From positions 2,189,065-2,253,064 of the forward strand of contig CAJINV010000003.1 in NCBI GenBank assembly GCA_905178155.1: a DNA stretch of 64,000 bases. Reading direction: 5' to 3'. The position numbers and the translations under genes are program-made. Below are positions 44,870 through 55,700 of this stretch, one piece after another. Each line of letters opens with the position of its first letter. Within the stretch, counting starts at the first letter, position 1. This DNA comes from Amoebophrya sp. A120. Lineage: Eukaryota > Sar > Dinophyceae > Syndiniales > Amoebophryaceae. The notes below the pieces were generated by a model. It saw only the letters and a list, made by a program, of their open reading frames with translations. It was not told where the DNA came from and did not search any database.

Positions 44870-45845
44870 ACCGACGTTCTTTTTTCTGAAAATTGTTCGG
44901 CGCCCGCAGGATGGGGCCCAGGCGCAGCGGGGCCGGGGGCAACGGCGAGAGCGGGAGGCGAGGAGGCGGGGCTGGCGGATATTGGCAAGGCCGATGCAGT
45001 GGCAGCGCAGGCACCGCCTGCCCGCACGCGCGCGCCACAAGCCGTGCCGGCCGGCGGGCCCTGGACATTGTGGGCCCAGACGGGCGCGGCCAGCCTGTTG
45101 GCCAGCGGGCAGGAGCCGAGCTATTGCATGACGCGGCCACCAATGCATCTAGTGCCGGCGGCGCCGGGGCCCGGGGCCTTCGCCCTCCGTTACATGCGCC
45201 GGCCCTTCGGTCCACAGAGAAGACAGAACCCGCCGGCCGCGCACAGCTTTGGGCGCGCGGCGGCAATTGTCCCACCCCGTGCAAGCCCCACCACGCCAAG
45301 GGCTTCGCGCAATGCGCCCAAGTTTGCCGGGGCCGGGGCGACGGACAGGGTGGGAACGAAAAGAAAGGCGGGCGGCGCGCAAAAGCGGGCCCCGCCCGGT
45401 GGTTCTATTGCAGAAACTAAACAGGCGAGGCGCGCCCCGCATATTGCGTTGCCGGGCCCGCCTGGTGTCTGTCAGTCTTCCGCCCCGATTTGCGGGGGCG
45501 TCTGCTGGCCTTCTTTGCGTTGGTCCTGGTTTCCCGCGTTTTTTTCGCACGACATCCCCGGGCCAAATGTGCACGAGAGTGCGCTGGCCCTTAAAATAAA
45601 AGCGCCGGTCGCGCCGCGACCTTTTGGGTAGCCTAGCTAGCGAAGAGAATGAACGGCCGACGGCCTCCCATCAATCAGAACCCCGGCCCGGGCACGGCGT
45701 AGATGCAGCCGGCGCGCAAAATGGGGGGCCACTCTCATGGGCGTGCGTGCTTGCGAAGCAAAGAGAACCGCTACAATTTTGCGCGCGGCCTCGGCGTGTC
45801 TCGCGGGCGCCCCTTGGTGGCCATGGGGCCGGCTTGGCGTGGTCT

Positions 45846-45887
45846 GCGGAAAAGTTGTGCTTCCTCCCTAAACCACAACTTTTCCCG
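45846..45887. repeat. Inverted repeat (hairpin)
   Basis: CGGAAAAGTTGTG at 45847-45859 pairs with CACAACTTTTCCCG at 45874-45887, leaving a loop of about 14 bases. Confidence 0.75.
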
Positions 45888-45971
45888 GACTCCGCTCGTG
45901 TTTGAGGGTAAAAAGAAGCTGCACAACGCCCAAGGGGGGCAGAAAAAGACAGCCACAGGTCGTGCGTAACC

Positions 45972-46096
45972 TAATGCAGCATGGTATGGCTGCGAGGGAA
46001 ATTCGCACGCAGCGATACCATGCAGCATAACCTCATGCCCGATGCTATCCCTGTGTGTGTGGGGGAGTGCGAATGTTGCTGCTTGGGGATAGCATC
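45972..46096. repeat. Two adjacent inverted repeats
   Basis: First: 45972-45994 pairs with 46008-46030 (23 bp, about three mismatches, core GCATGGTAT). Second: GATGCTATCCC at 46041-46051 pairs with GGGATAGCATC at 46086-46096. Both are in the GC-rich insertion. Confidence 0.7.
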
Positions 46097-46149
46097 GCGC
46101 AAAAGGTTACGCGCGACGGTGTGCAGCGGCTGCGGCAGCCGCTTGTGGC

Positions 46150-46500
46150 GAAAGAGGGGATTTGTAATGCGGAGAAGAGCCCGGGTTGCGGAGAACCCGA
46201 GGCTCCGGGCTTTCCCCATTTACCCACAACCCGAGCCCCGAGCTCTGGGGAGCCCCGCACTCCGCATTTGTAATGCGGAGAGCCCGACCTTTCCGCCCAT
46301 TTGTAATGCGGTCTTTCTCCCGCATTTGTAATGCGGAGAGCCCGACCTTTCCGCATTTGTAATGCGGAGAACCGGAGGCGCGGTCTTTCTCCAACCGGAG
46401 GAAGCGGAGTTTGCGAATTTGTGATGCGGCTTTTCTCCTGCGGGGAGAAAAGCTGCATCTAAATCCGGCCGGTTTTCCAATTTTGTAATGCAGTTTTTCT
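46150..46500. repeat. Array of TTTGTAATGCGG-type motifs
   Basis: At least seven copies of (A)TTTGT(A/G)ATGC(G/A)G at irregular 25-110-bp spacing (near 46158, 46265, 46299, 46324, 46354, 46417 and 46482). Most are followed by GAGAGCCCGACCTTTCCGC or a CTTTTCTCC tract. The core TTTGTNATGC is also the commonest internal motif of the introners. Confidence 0.75.
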
Positions 46501-46725
46501 CCACCCGATCGTTCGAGCGGAGAAAAACCGCGCGCAAAACAAGTAGCTTTGCGCGAAAAAACGGGCACAAGCCCTAGGAAAAGCGCAGCTTCTACCCCGT
46601 CCGGAGCGGGAAAAGTTGTAAGCGGGTGGAGCCCCATTTGCTTCCTCATTCTCGTAGGTCGCTAGTTTCATTCTCGTGACAGTGTATGCTCTTACTGGGG
46701 TCAAATTGTATTTTGTCCGTTCATA

Positions 46726-46787
46726 TCCGCGACGATTTCCTTGCATCCGGCGGAAGGGCAACAATTGATCACGCCGCGGACGCGGTG
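46726..46787. repeat. 62-bp direct repeat flanking the insertion, copy 2
   Basis: Partner of 43536-43597 (one mismatch). On this side the sequence continues into the intact N-terminal phosphatase exon. Confidence 0.9.
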
Positions 46788-47012
46788 GCTACGCAGAAAT
46801 TCCAAATCTACGGCCGCCTCCAGATTTCCGAGGTAGAGGTTCAGTCCCACTGAAGCTCCCCGAGACAGAGTGGCGATGTAATGTACGGAGCTTCCAAATG
46901 CCTGCGAACCAAGGGTTCCGTGGTAATACCTATCTTCGGACGGATTCAAATGGTGGTCGATGAGGGCAATGAGAGGCTGAACCTCCTCGAGAACAGAGGC
47001 CGAGGAAGTCAT

Positions 47013-47793
47013 GTTCTGTCTTCTCGACCATGCATTCACTAGGAGGGTCGGAACAACGTCACGCAAAAAACACAGTCACAGAGTCGGTTAGATACTAGAA
47101 GGACATCACCAGTTTGCTATTGATTCCAAGAAACATCAAATCGCAACAAAATTACGCTATGCTTTTCTGAGACTGGGAGGCAACTTTCCTGCGAAACGAG
47201 GCAACTGAAGAACACTCATGTTGGTTCTTGCTTCACCCGTTTTCTGAGATTCTTTCTACACGATCATGATTACGTCCGGGTTTCCGAAGCCGGTCAGAGA
47301 CTTCGCGCAGACGAATAGACACTGAAAGAGTTGCGAAACGAAGCGGAATAAAACACTGTTCTACCGGTCGAATGAGTCGCACTGTGGCATATGTTCCAGC
47401 TTAAAATCGTATGGGAAGCTTGTTCGTTCTAGAATTGGGCGTTTTCCATGCGTTTTGGTATTTTTGTGGGACCAAGTTGCTTCTTCTTCTCCCTTCCTGT
47501 TTTCCCTCCTATGCCACTTCTGTACTCCTTGCCCTTTCCCTTTCTACTTGATGCGTCGCCATTTTCTGTTTCAGAGTTTTACTTTTTCCTCTTTTGCGTT
47601 TCAGCAACATCAGCGCCACTGTCCTTTGAAGAAGTAGAGTCTTTGCCATTTCCAATGAATTGTGGCTCCCTGCTGTTTGCGTGGTGCTTTCCTGTCAAAT
47701 TCCTTGCCAACTCTTTCCAGTATAAGTTCCCTGTAGCTTAGCTTTCTCACTCTTACCGCTTTCGATCTCGAAGATCAAGCAGCTCCCATGCGA
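47013..47793. other. Intergenic, no supported gene
   Basis: About 780 bp between the phosphatase start and the methyltransferase stop. It is pyrimidine-rich near 47470-47700 (TTCTTCTTCTCCC and similar). No gene, repeat family or introner end is recognised. Confidence 0.4.
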
Positions 47794-49179
47794 TTATCGC
47801 CGGATCCGTCGGCGGAATTCGGCTGGAACGTCGGCCGTGGACACAAGTTTGAAGTCGTTACCCACGAGTCCGTCAACCGAGCTCGATTCCTTACCACGAA
47901 ACCACAAACCAAACTCCTCTGTTTTTGCGTAGATGATGTTCTCTGTTTGAACGGCGTTATTCCACTGTCTTCGCCGGCCGCACCAACTTTGCCTTCCAAC
48001 CCTTTCGTTTCTTCTCTCTAATCGAGCGACTTCGAACTGGAAAGCCGATCTTCTTGCATTCAAAGTAACTGGGAATCCGCGTCGGCCGCCGGAATTTGCG
48101 TCCCACTGATAAAACCATGAATCGTCATTGACAAGCACTTCGAAGATTTTTTGACATTCATCCTGTGAAAGTCTGAGCACGTCAAGATATTCGTACTGCC
48201 TCTGCCGAACGAGGTATGCGTCTCGAAATTCTTGCAGAACTTTTTTACGAATCGAGTCGGGTTGCTGAAGTTTCGTGTACAGGTCGACTAGCACTCGAAG
48301 ACCGCTCGAACTCCACGCTCCTGTTTTCAAATATGTATGATCCACTGCCGTTGCCCAGTCGAGCCGCCTGCGCTTCGTGCTTGGATTCAAGTCCAGCCAC
48401 TGAGCCAATACTCTGGACCCAGCATCCGACTGGAAGACGTAGCTGACCACATTGTTCACTGTCAGAAAATCCGCAGACTTCGTTGTCGCCCGCACATCGC
48501 CGAAGCTTTCTTGATACAATCCGGCACGCTTTAACGGGAAATGCGCCACAAGGTGAAAATCGAACTTCTTGGCTATCGCTTTCAAATTCGCGCTGTGAAA
48601 GTGCGTCTCCTCTAGCGATATCGCAATCATTCCTTTGTGAGTCAGCAAATCTGTTGCTTCGGCAAAAAAGTCGGGAAATCTTTTGGTGGCCCATTTTTTT
48701 GGATCATCACCAGGCGAAAATTCAGGAGGATACAAGTTGTTCAGCATTATCAGGTCGTAGGGCCCGTTCCGTCCCCTCTTCCGGGTTTCCGCTACCAGAG
48801 AGCCTGGCTGCATTTTAAGATTTTCCTTCAAACCCGACAGGCCATCGACCCCGAAAAGGACTCTTTGTCCACTGAGGTGGATTGTTTCCATGTGGCAAGC
48901 GCCGTTCTCCCGGGGGTTGAAGCGTTTCAAAAACTCTTCCTTTGTCTGCAAGACTGTCGCGTCGAGCCATCGTGGAACGGTTGGCAGCACCGAGTTCACG
49001 GTACCTGCTGGGGCTGGCGGCTTGTCGTCGAGCACCTTCTCCGCACGCGAAAGCCCAAGATCCGCCTCGTACGAAAGATTTCCACCACCGATCGAGAGAA
49101 CGCGGTAGTTCCGGTCAAGAATGAGTTCGGCCAGGCTGTTTATGCTCTCGTCTTCCGAACGCGGACGTTTATTGGACAT
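47794..49179 (-). CDS. BMT5-like rRNA (uridine-N3) methyltransferase-type protein
   Basis: A single open frame of 461 residues with no introns, beginning at an ATG. Residues about 26-41 (YRVLSIGGGNLSYEADL) form the glycine-rich SAM-binding motif I of the DUF2431/BMT5-like Rossmann family, whose yeast member methylates uridine in 25S rRNA. Other family-like blocks are YDLIMLNNLYPPEF followed by a FPDFFAEATDLLTHKGMIAISL segment and a later LVAHFPLKRAGLYQ that resembles the usual F-x4-YPGY end. The C-terminal 230 residues are an extension I do not recognise. Nucleolar rRNA modification is inferred from the family; divergence leaves the exact substrate open. It is the only complete intronless gene of its length near several introner-rich genes. 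Confidence 0.75.
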   Translation of the reverse strand: MSNKRPRSEDESINSLAELILDRNYRVLSIGGGNLSYEADLGLSRAEKVLDDKPPAPAGTVNSVLPTVPRWLDATVLQTKEEFLKRFNPRENGACHMETIHLSGQRVLFGVDGLSGLKENLKMQPGSLVAETRKRGRNGPYDLIMLNNLYPPEFSPGDDPKKWATKRFPDFFAEATDLLTHKGMIAISLEETHFHSANLKAIAKKFDFHLVAHFPLKRAGLYQESFGDVRATTKSADFLTVNNVVSYVFQSDAGSRVLAQWLDLNPSTKRRRLDWATAVDHTYLKTGAWSSSGLRVLVDLYTKLQQPDSIRKKVLQEFRDAYLVRQRQYEYLDVLRLSQDECQKIFEVLVNDDSWFYQWDANSGGRRGFPVTLNARRSAFQFEVARLERRNERVGRQSWCGRRRQWNNAVQTENIIYAKTEEFGLWFRGKESSSVDGLVGNDFKLVSTADVPAEFRRRIRR

Positions 49180-49727
49180 TTTGTCTTTGCGTTATTTACG
49201 CCAGCGTGTAAATGAAAATGTTGTAAAACTAAAATTTTAAGCAAAAAGTAGAACGCGCTAAAAACTAGTGATGGCAATGGCAAATCAATAGCAACAACGC
49301 ACAGACTAGAACGAATGAACCGTCAATCTCCACGGAGAAAAAACAAACAAATGAAACCTAGCCCTGTCCTGTCCACATACTGGGAGGAGTATTTTCGTGA
49401 AAAGAATGCTGGTCTCCCACTTGATAAAATGATCACACGAAAGTGGCCAAGCCTCAAAAATACCCAGCGCGCTCTCAGTACCAAGCTAAATTTTTCTTAG
49501 AACACGGACGCTTCTGGGTCGCACACATAACCTTTTACAAATGTCGTGGATTTTTACTCTTGCGAAGAGTCGCAAAATGCCGGTAGTACAGCAAAGAGAT
49601 GCAGAATTGTAGCTGTTCAAGCGCAGAAGTAGAAAAGAGAGATCACACCATGTGTTGGATCGATAGAAAAGAAAAGCTCTGCAGTAACGTCATTATGAGA
49701 AAGAGAGTCAAATCATAGCTTCCCCTA
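49180..49727. other. Intergenic, no supported gene
   Basis: About 550 bp between the methyltransferase start and the kinesin stop. A 61-codon plus-strand frame at 49315-49500 is present but has no supporting feature. Confidence 0.4.
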
Positions 49728-52700
49728 CTATTTTCGTAGTGCGGACTTGAGCCGTTTCACGGCTTTCTCCAACTCATACGCGGACTTCGAAGGTGTCTGG
49801 TCCGCGGCAAACGAAGCCGCGTAACTGTTATCGATGGCCGTCAACGTTCCGTGCAACGCCTTGTCCACTTCTTCTGCGTCCAAGTGCTTGTACAGGGCCT
49901 GCAGATCTTCCAGACCGGAAATGTTCTGCGACTTGCTCGCGGCCGCCACCAGGTCCGCAATCTGGATTCCTTTCTGCGACTGAACTTCCCTGTGACCCAG
50001 CTCCTTCGCGCGCGTTTTCGCGACCCGATTGTTCGCGGAGGACGTGGATGCAAGCACCCTATCGTTCTCGACGCGTGGGGAAATCGAGCGCGCAACGCGG
50101 TACTTCGAAGACGTTCTGGAGACAAAGGACTGATCTACGGCTCCGGCGGTGCCTATGCCTTGATCAGCCGATGTTAGTTCCTGGTCGTAGTGGTCCCGCT
50201 CGGCTACGTCAGCACGTCGTCTTCGCAGCGGCGTTGGCGACTTTGCCAGCATTTCAGACAGTGTGAGAGGCGCGGGTGCAGCGGGCTTGTTGCTGGCGGC
50301 TGATTTCGTTTTCGACCCGTCTGGAATGAAACCAGACGACGCCGGCGCGCGGGACGACGAGTGCGACGGTTGTTCCAGCGTCGCATAACTGCGGTCCAGA
50401 ATACTAGTAATGCTGGACTCCTCCGCCGGATGCAAGTTGCTGTAGCGTTCCTTCGGGTGAATCCGCTCGGGGGACAGCGACTTGAAGATGGAGTCGGTGC
50501 GGAGTCTCGCCTTCGTCTGCCGCAGCATTTTCTCCACGGAGGCCTTTTCGTGCCGCGCGGTTCGCAGTTCCGTTTTCAAGCCCGTGAGTTCCTCCTCGCG
50601 CTGCCGTCGATGCTCGTGTGCTTCGGACAGTTGCAGCTCCAGGGTTTCCACTTGTTCCGCATGGCCGCGCTCTTTGCCCTTCCACTGCGCGCGTTCCGCT
50701 TCCAGCAAGTCGGCCACCTCCTGCACTTGGGATCGCCACCGCTGTTCGTCCTCCTCCTGCTTCTTCGCGACCTCCTGGCTTTTCTGCTCGTTTTGCTCGC
50801 TGACCGCGTCCAGCGCGCAGGCCGACTTCTTCAGGCGCTTGCGGTACTCCCACAACAGCTGCTCTTTTTTACTCACTTCGCTTTTCGCCTCCTGCAGCGA
50901 CGTGCGCACGCAGGACAGTTCGGTTTTCAGCGCCGCCACTTCTGCGTCCTTGCTAGTTTCGATCAGCGTCTTCGCCTTTTTCTCCAGCCCCAGGTCTAAT
51001 TCTGCCTTGTCCGCCCGCGCCTGCAAGTGGTCGCGCTGTTCCCGCAAGACGAGCAGCTCGGCCTCCGACCGGTTCAGCGTGTCCAATTTCGTCTCCGTGC
51101 ACCGCTTTTCGGCACTCAGCTTCTCGTGTGCCAGGTCGGAATTGTAGGACTTGAGCGTGTCGATCTCGGACTTCAACGCCAGGTTTTCCCGGTCCAGCAG
51201 GTCGATCTCACGCCGCTTTTGTGAAAAGTGCGTTTGCAGTAGTTCCAGCTCCTCCAAGCGGGTCGCCAGCTTCAGCTCCAGAGTCTGCTCGTTTTCCTGC
51301 AGGGTGACCACCTGCTCCAAAGCGTCCGCCAGCCCGGTTTGCAGCTCGTCAAACTTTCCCTTGTCGAGCTTTTCCCGCTTTTCTAGAGCGGAGCGCGCGA
51401 TCCCGAGCTCCTCGGCCGCGTCGTCTAACTCCTTTTCCTTCATATCAGCGGAGCTCTGCAACTTCTGGATCTCCGTCCTCAGATTTGCGTTGCGCTTTTC
51501 CAGTAGGTCAATTGCCGTCTGCTTTTCCGCCAGCAGGGTGCTAGATGCGGTTTCGTGCAAGGCTTTTTGCTTTGCCAGAGCCTGTTCGCGGCGCTCTAGT
51601 TCCGTTTCCAGCTCGGCGACGCGGTCCTCTAGAATCAGGAGCTTTTCCGAAACTTCGGCGCGATCAGCAACTCGCTTCTCCTCCATTTGGGCTAGATCTG
51701 CCTTTGATCGCGAAAATTCCTGTTCTCGTGCCTCGATTTCTTCCTCCAGATCGGAAATCAGAGTTGTTTTTTCCTCAATCGCGCGGTCGAAAGCGGCTTC
51801 CCGCTGCAACAGCTCCTCCTTCTGCTCACTGAAAACCTAATTGATATAAAGGGTTCAAGATTTTTCTCGGGCTTTCTGCGGACGAAGAAACCTTGTTTTC
51901 AAAAGTCCAGCGTCAAAATCCTCAATTCGAAGATACAAAAGCAACCAGAATCTTCGAAAGTACCTTCGTGCTGTTTTGCAGCAACTCCGCGTTTTCTTTC
52001 TCGAGCTGCGCGACCAGCTTATCGCATTCCTCTTGTCGCACCTCGAGCTCCTGTCGCACATCTGCCAAATTTTGTTCTCTGACAGCGAGCTCATCGCGAA
52101 GCCGGCCGTGTTCCTGGTCTTGCTCTTCCAGCTGCAGCTGCAACTGCTGCTGCTTCTCGTTTTGCACCTGCAACAGTTCTGTTCGTAATTGCAAGAGCGA
52201 TACCTCGTCTTTCTGCGTCGTCTCCTGCAGCGCAAGTTTCTCCTGTGACAAAACCTGCAGAGAGTCCTTTGCAGTTTTCAGTTCTGCCTCCGCGACCGCG
52301 GTGCGGCGCTGGGCCTCATCGACCCGCGACTCGGCATCCACGCGGTCCTGCTTCTTCTGTCGCAGTTCCAGGGAGTATTTCTCGCGGAGCTCGTTGAGCA
52401 TCGTTGTGGTGTCCCCAAGTTTTTTCTGTGCGTCCAGGGCATCCTTCGTGGCAGTTGCGCTTTCCGCGGCACGTTGCTGTTCCAGCTTGTCCAGTGCGAG
52501 CCTGTGTGCTTCCGCGAGCGCAGCTCTTGCGGCCTCGTCGCCCTCCTTCGCGCTCACGAGTTCCTGGCTTTGCTCGTCCAGCTTGTCCATTAGACGTTTG
52601 TTGTCCTCAAGTGCGTTTGCCAATTCGTCCAGAACGCGGCCTCGCTCCGCGGAGAGAATTTCGCCCTGCTCGCGTTCCTGCGCCAGACTCTGCTGCACCT

Positions 52701-55700
52701 GCGCGTATTCGTTTTCCTGTTTGGCCTTCACTTCTTCCAGCTGGGTCCGCAGCAGCGAGACGGCTTTGTCGTGCTCCAGTTGCAGGGCATCGCGCTCGTG
52801 CTCAACTTCTCGTCGCAAAATGTCCTCCGTGTCGGCCTGCAGCTCCGCGCGCAACGCGAGCCGCACGCACGCGGTTTCCTCTTCCAGGCACCGCTTCCAC
52901 TCGGATTCAACCTTCTCTTTTTCCTCCAGTGCCTGCTGCTCGAAACAGAGCTTTTCGTTCGCGTGCTTGGCGATCAGCTCGGCCTTTTCCTGCTCCGAAC
53001 GCGCTTGCGCAGCAGCGATGTCTTCATTCAGTTTCGCAACCTTTTCATCGAGGTCTCTTTTGAGTTCCGCAACTGCTTCTGCGTGGCTTTCCTCTTTTTC
53101 GCGGAGCACTGTGGCATGGTCCAGTTTCAATGCCGATATTTCCTCTGCATCTCCTGCCCGGGTGGCGGTCAACGCGCTGCGCAGCTCTTCCACGGTGACG
53201 CGATGCGTTTCTTCCATTCGGTTTACTTCCCCAACGTGCTCCTTTCTCACTCTTTCCAGGTCCGCGGCGTGCTGTGCTTCCAGCGTCGTTTTGTCCAGGC
53301 CCGCAAGATCGGTCATTTCGTTGCGCAGGGTTGCCAGCTCATTTTCCCAGTACGCGTCGCGCTCCTTGCCTTCGCGCGCGCACTCCATCTTCAGGTCCGT
53401 CACGATGCGGTTCCGCTCTTCGGTCAGTTCCTTCTCGCGTTCATACAAACTCGCAACATTTTCTTCCGCCGCCTTCTTCGCTTCGGCTTCCAGCGCGGCG
53501 ATGCGCTTTGCGAGGTCTGCCTTGTCCTCCTCGGACGCGGACAGGGCTCTGGCAAGCTGCTTCTCCAGGTCCTCACAGCGCCACGAGTAGGAGACTTGCA
53601 GTTCGCGCAACAGCGCTGGCACGTCACTCGTCGCGTCTACTGCGTCCAGTTTTACTTCTTCGCTATTGTTGAAGCTGCTGCTGCGCCCTGGCATAATTTC
53701 CCGGCGGAAGGCTTTCACTGCGTCGCGGACGACGGTCGCGAGTTCTGCTGTTTCTGCCCGTTGCTTCTCTTCGAGTTTTGAAACGTTTGCGTCGTGCTCT
53801 TCCAAGGCGACGGACATGTCGTGCGCGCGGCCCTCGCGCTCCACTGCAAGCTCCTCGCGGACGTGTTGCACTTCCTCCCGAAGCTGCGAAAGTTCAACCT
53901 CCTGCTGCTGCTCCCGTGCGAGCAAGGCTTCTTGTTCCAGGGTGCTCTTTTCTTCTTGAACGGACGACAAAGCCTGAATTTTGTCGAGCTGCACGGTCTG
54001 CAACTCTTGCAGGGTGGCCACCATGGCCTCGGAGTCCTGCAGCATTTGGTCCACGTTGGCAAGCCGCTGTAACTCGGCGGCCACGTCGTCGAGGGAGCTG
54101 CACTCCAGTCCGTGTGCCTGGCAGTAGTCGAGGAGAGTCTTCTGCTTTTGCGTGTGCGATTGCAGATCGTTTTCCATCTCCTCGTGCACGAGCGCCTGTT
54201 CCGCGAGTTCGTCTTGCAGCGCACGCAATTTCGCGTCCTGTTCTGTTTGGAACGTAGTCAGCTGCTCCTCGCGCTCCGCCAGTTTCTGCTGCAGCTTCAG
54301 CAGTTCACCTTGCCGCTCCTCGTTGAAGCCTCGCACGGTGTCGAGCTCGTCTTGCAGTTGTCTCGACTGGGTTTCGGCCGTGCTGGACTGGTTCGCGAGC
54401 TGTCCACGGACCTGATCCAACTCGCGTTGCAGTGCGTCTTTCTCCCGAGTTACCGCGTCCTTTTCTTCGCGCACCACCTGCAACTGCGTCTCGGTCAGAG
54501 ACTTTTCACCCAGTGCCGTCTGCAAACGACTCTCGGTCGCGGATTGCTCTTCCTGCAGCGGCATCAGAAAGCGCTCGCGAAGGTCGGCCTCGCGCTTCTC
54601 ATAGTCGGTGCGCAGCTGTGCCAGCGCCGTCGCCTTTTCGCTTTCCAAGACGCCCCGCGATTCCGCGAGTTCGACGGCGTGCGCCTCTCCGGCTTTGCGG
54701 AGCCGCGCTTCACACTCATCTGCCTTAACGGCGAGCTGCTCCAGTCTCTGCTTTTCGAACTGCTTCTCCAGTACCGCCTGGCTGGCGGCCAACTCCCGCT
54801 CGAGGTCCCCGGCGAGATCTTGCCGCAGTTGCTCCTGCCGCTTTTCCCACTCCTTGTCGCGCTTCTCCAGGGCCCACTGCAGAGCTTCGTCGCTGGTCTT
54901 CTTCAGTTCCGTGCGAATCTCCACCTCAAAACGGTCGCGGTCGCGGTCCGCCTCGTGTTGCAGTCGTGTTCGCTCCGCCTTCACCCGCTCAGGAAGTTCC
55001 ACGTCCGAGAACCGCTTCTGCGCCACCTCCACGGCCTCCCGGGCGCGACGCTCCGCAGCGTCCACTTCGGTCTGCCAGTGTCGAGCCTGCTCCACCCGTT
55101 CTGCCTGCAGGGCCGCAGAGAGCTGCTCTCGATGCTGTCGTGTTTGCGTAGAAAAAATCACGAAGGAATTGTTCGCTCTCGAAATTATACGACACAGTCA
55201 AACAACACCAAAACCGGCGTGCGCAAAGGGGATACCAAAATTTTGACTTGAAATTATACCAACAATACTTTACTAGATACAACACCCCAGTACCTCCGCC
55301 TCCCGCGTCGCCAGTGTTCGATCGTACTGCAGCTGCAGATCTTCGCGGAGTTGCTTTTCGTTCTGGAGTAACAACTCACTGTGACTGTTTTGCAACTCTT
55401 TTTCCCGCGCCAAGAGTTTTTCCTGCGCCTCGTGCACGTGCTTGCTGTACTCGGCCTGCAAGTTTTCCTGGTGCTGTAAGAGGCTTTCGCGCTCGCGCTG
55501 GAAGCGCTTTTCGTACTCCGCGTGTCTGGTTTCGTAGCTCTGCTCCAACTCGGCCAGCTGCCGTTGGATGTTTTTTTCGTACACCTCCATGGCCTGGTGC
55601 TTCTCCAACACTTTGCGTTCCGCAAGCGCGCAGCGCTGGTCCGCCTCTATCCTATGTAAAAACGTCCCCACCCCATAGTCAAGATGGGGAATCGGCTAGA

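Larger units (their letters stand above)
43598..46725. mobile_element. GC-rich 3.1-kb insertion in the phosphatase gene
   Basis: Lies exactly between two copies of a 62-bp phosphatase exon segment and is visibly more GC-rich than its surroundings. It contains a third, 69-bp copy of phosphatase sequence (44801-44869), a 76-bp tandem repeat rich in GAGATC, three sizeable inverted repeats and an array of TTTGTAATGCGG motifs. The open frames inside are low-complexity Arg/Pro/Gly-rich artefacts of high GC; no transposase or other known protein is visible. It could be a non-autonomous mobile element, a repair-mediated insertion of DNA from elsewhere, or a mis-assembly. Confidence 0.6.
42881..47012 (-). 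pseudogene. Dual-specificity phosphatase gene split by 3.1-kb insertion
   Basis: Two pieces of one gene: 46726-47012 (N-terminal, MTSSASVLEEV...) and 42881-43535 (C-terminal). A 62-bp stretch coding RVRGVINCCPSAGCKEI is present at both junctions, and counting it once gives 314 codons (313 aa). The N-terminal part has the family opening (LNLYLGNLEAAVDLEFLRSH); the C-terminal part has the catalytic signature HCAMGVNRS (HCx5R-S) followed by AAITAAILIRQ, plus a Ser/Glu/Lys-rich insert before it. These enzymes remove phosphate from Tyr and Ser/Thr. The inserted DNA (43598-46725) is GC-rich and has no good GT-AG boundaries reconstituting the frame, so the gene looks interrupted. It may still be functional if the segment is spliced out, polymorphic, or an assembly error. 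I call it a pseudogene provisionally. Confidence 0.6.

Noticed and set aside
44893-45631. Long overlapping open frames in the GC-rich insertion
   Set aside because: Frames are open on both strands because of high GC and encode Arg/Pro/Gly/Ala low complexity; no start context or family resemblance.
46150-46500. CRISPR-like array
   Set aside because: The repeats are short, irregularly spaced and degenerate, in a eukaryotic context; no cas genes.
49315-49500. Small plus-strand protein of 61 residues
   Set aside because: Isolated short frame between two minus-strand genes with no supporting feature.
51830-51836. TTTTCAG acceptor for the last kinesin intron
   Set aside because: It would put TGA first in the exon frame; the upstream AATTAG acceptor keeps phase 0 and the coiled coil.
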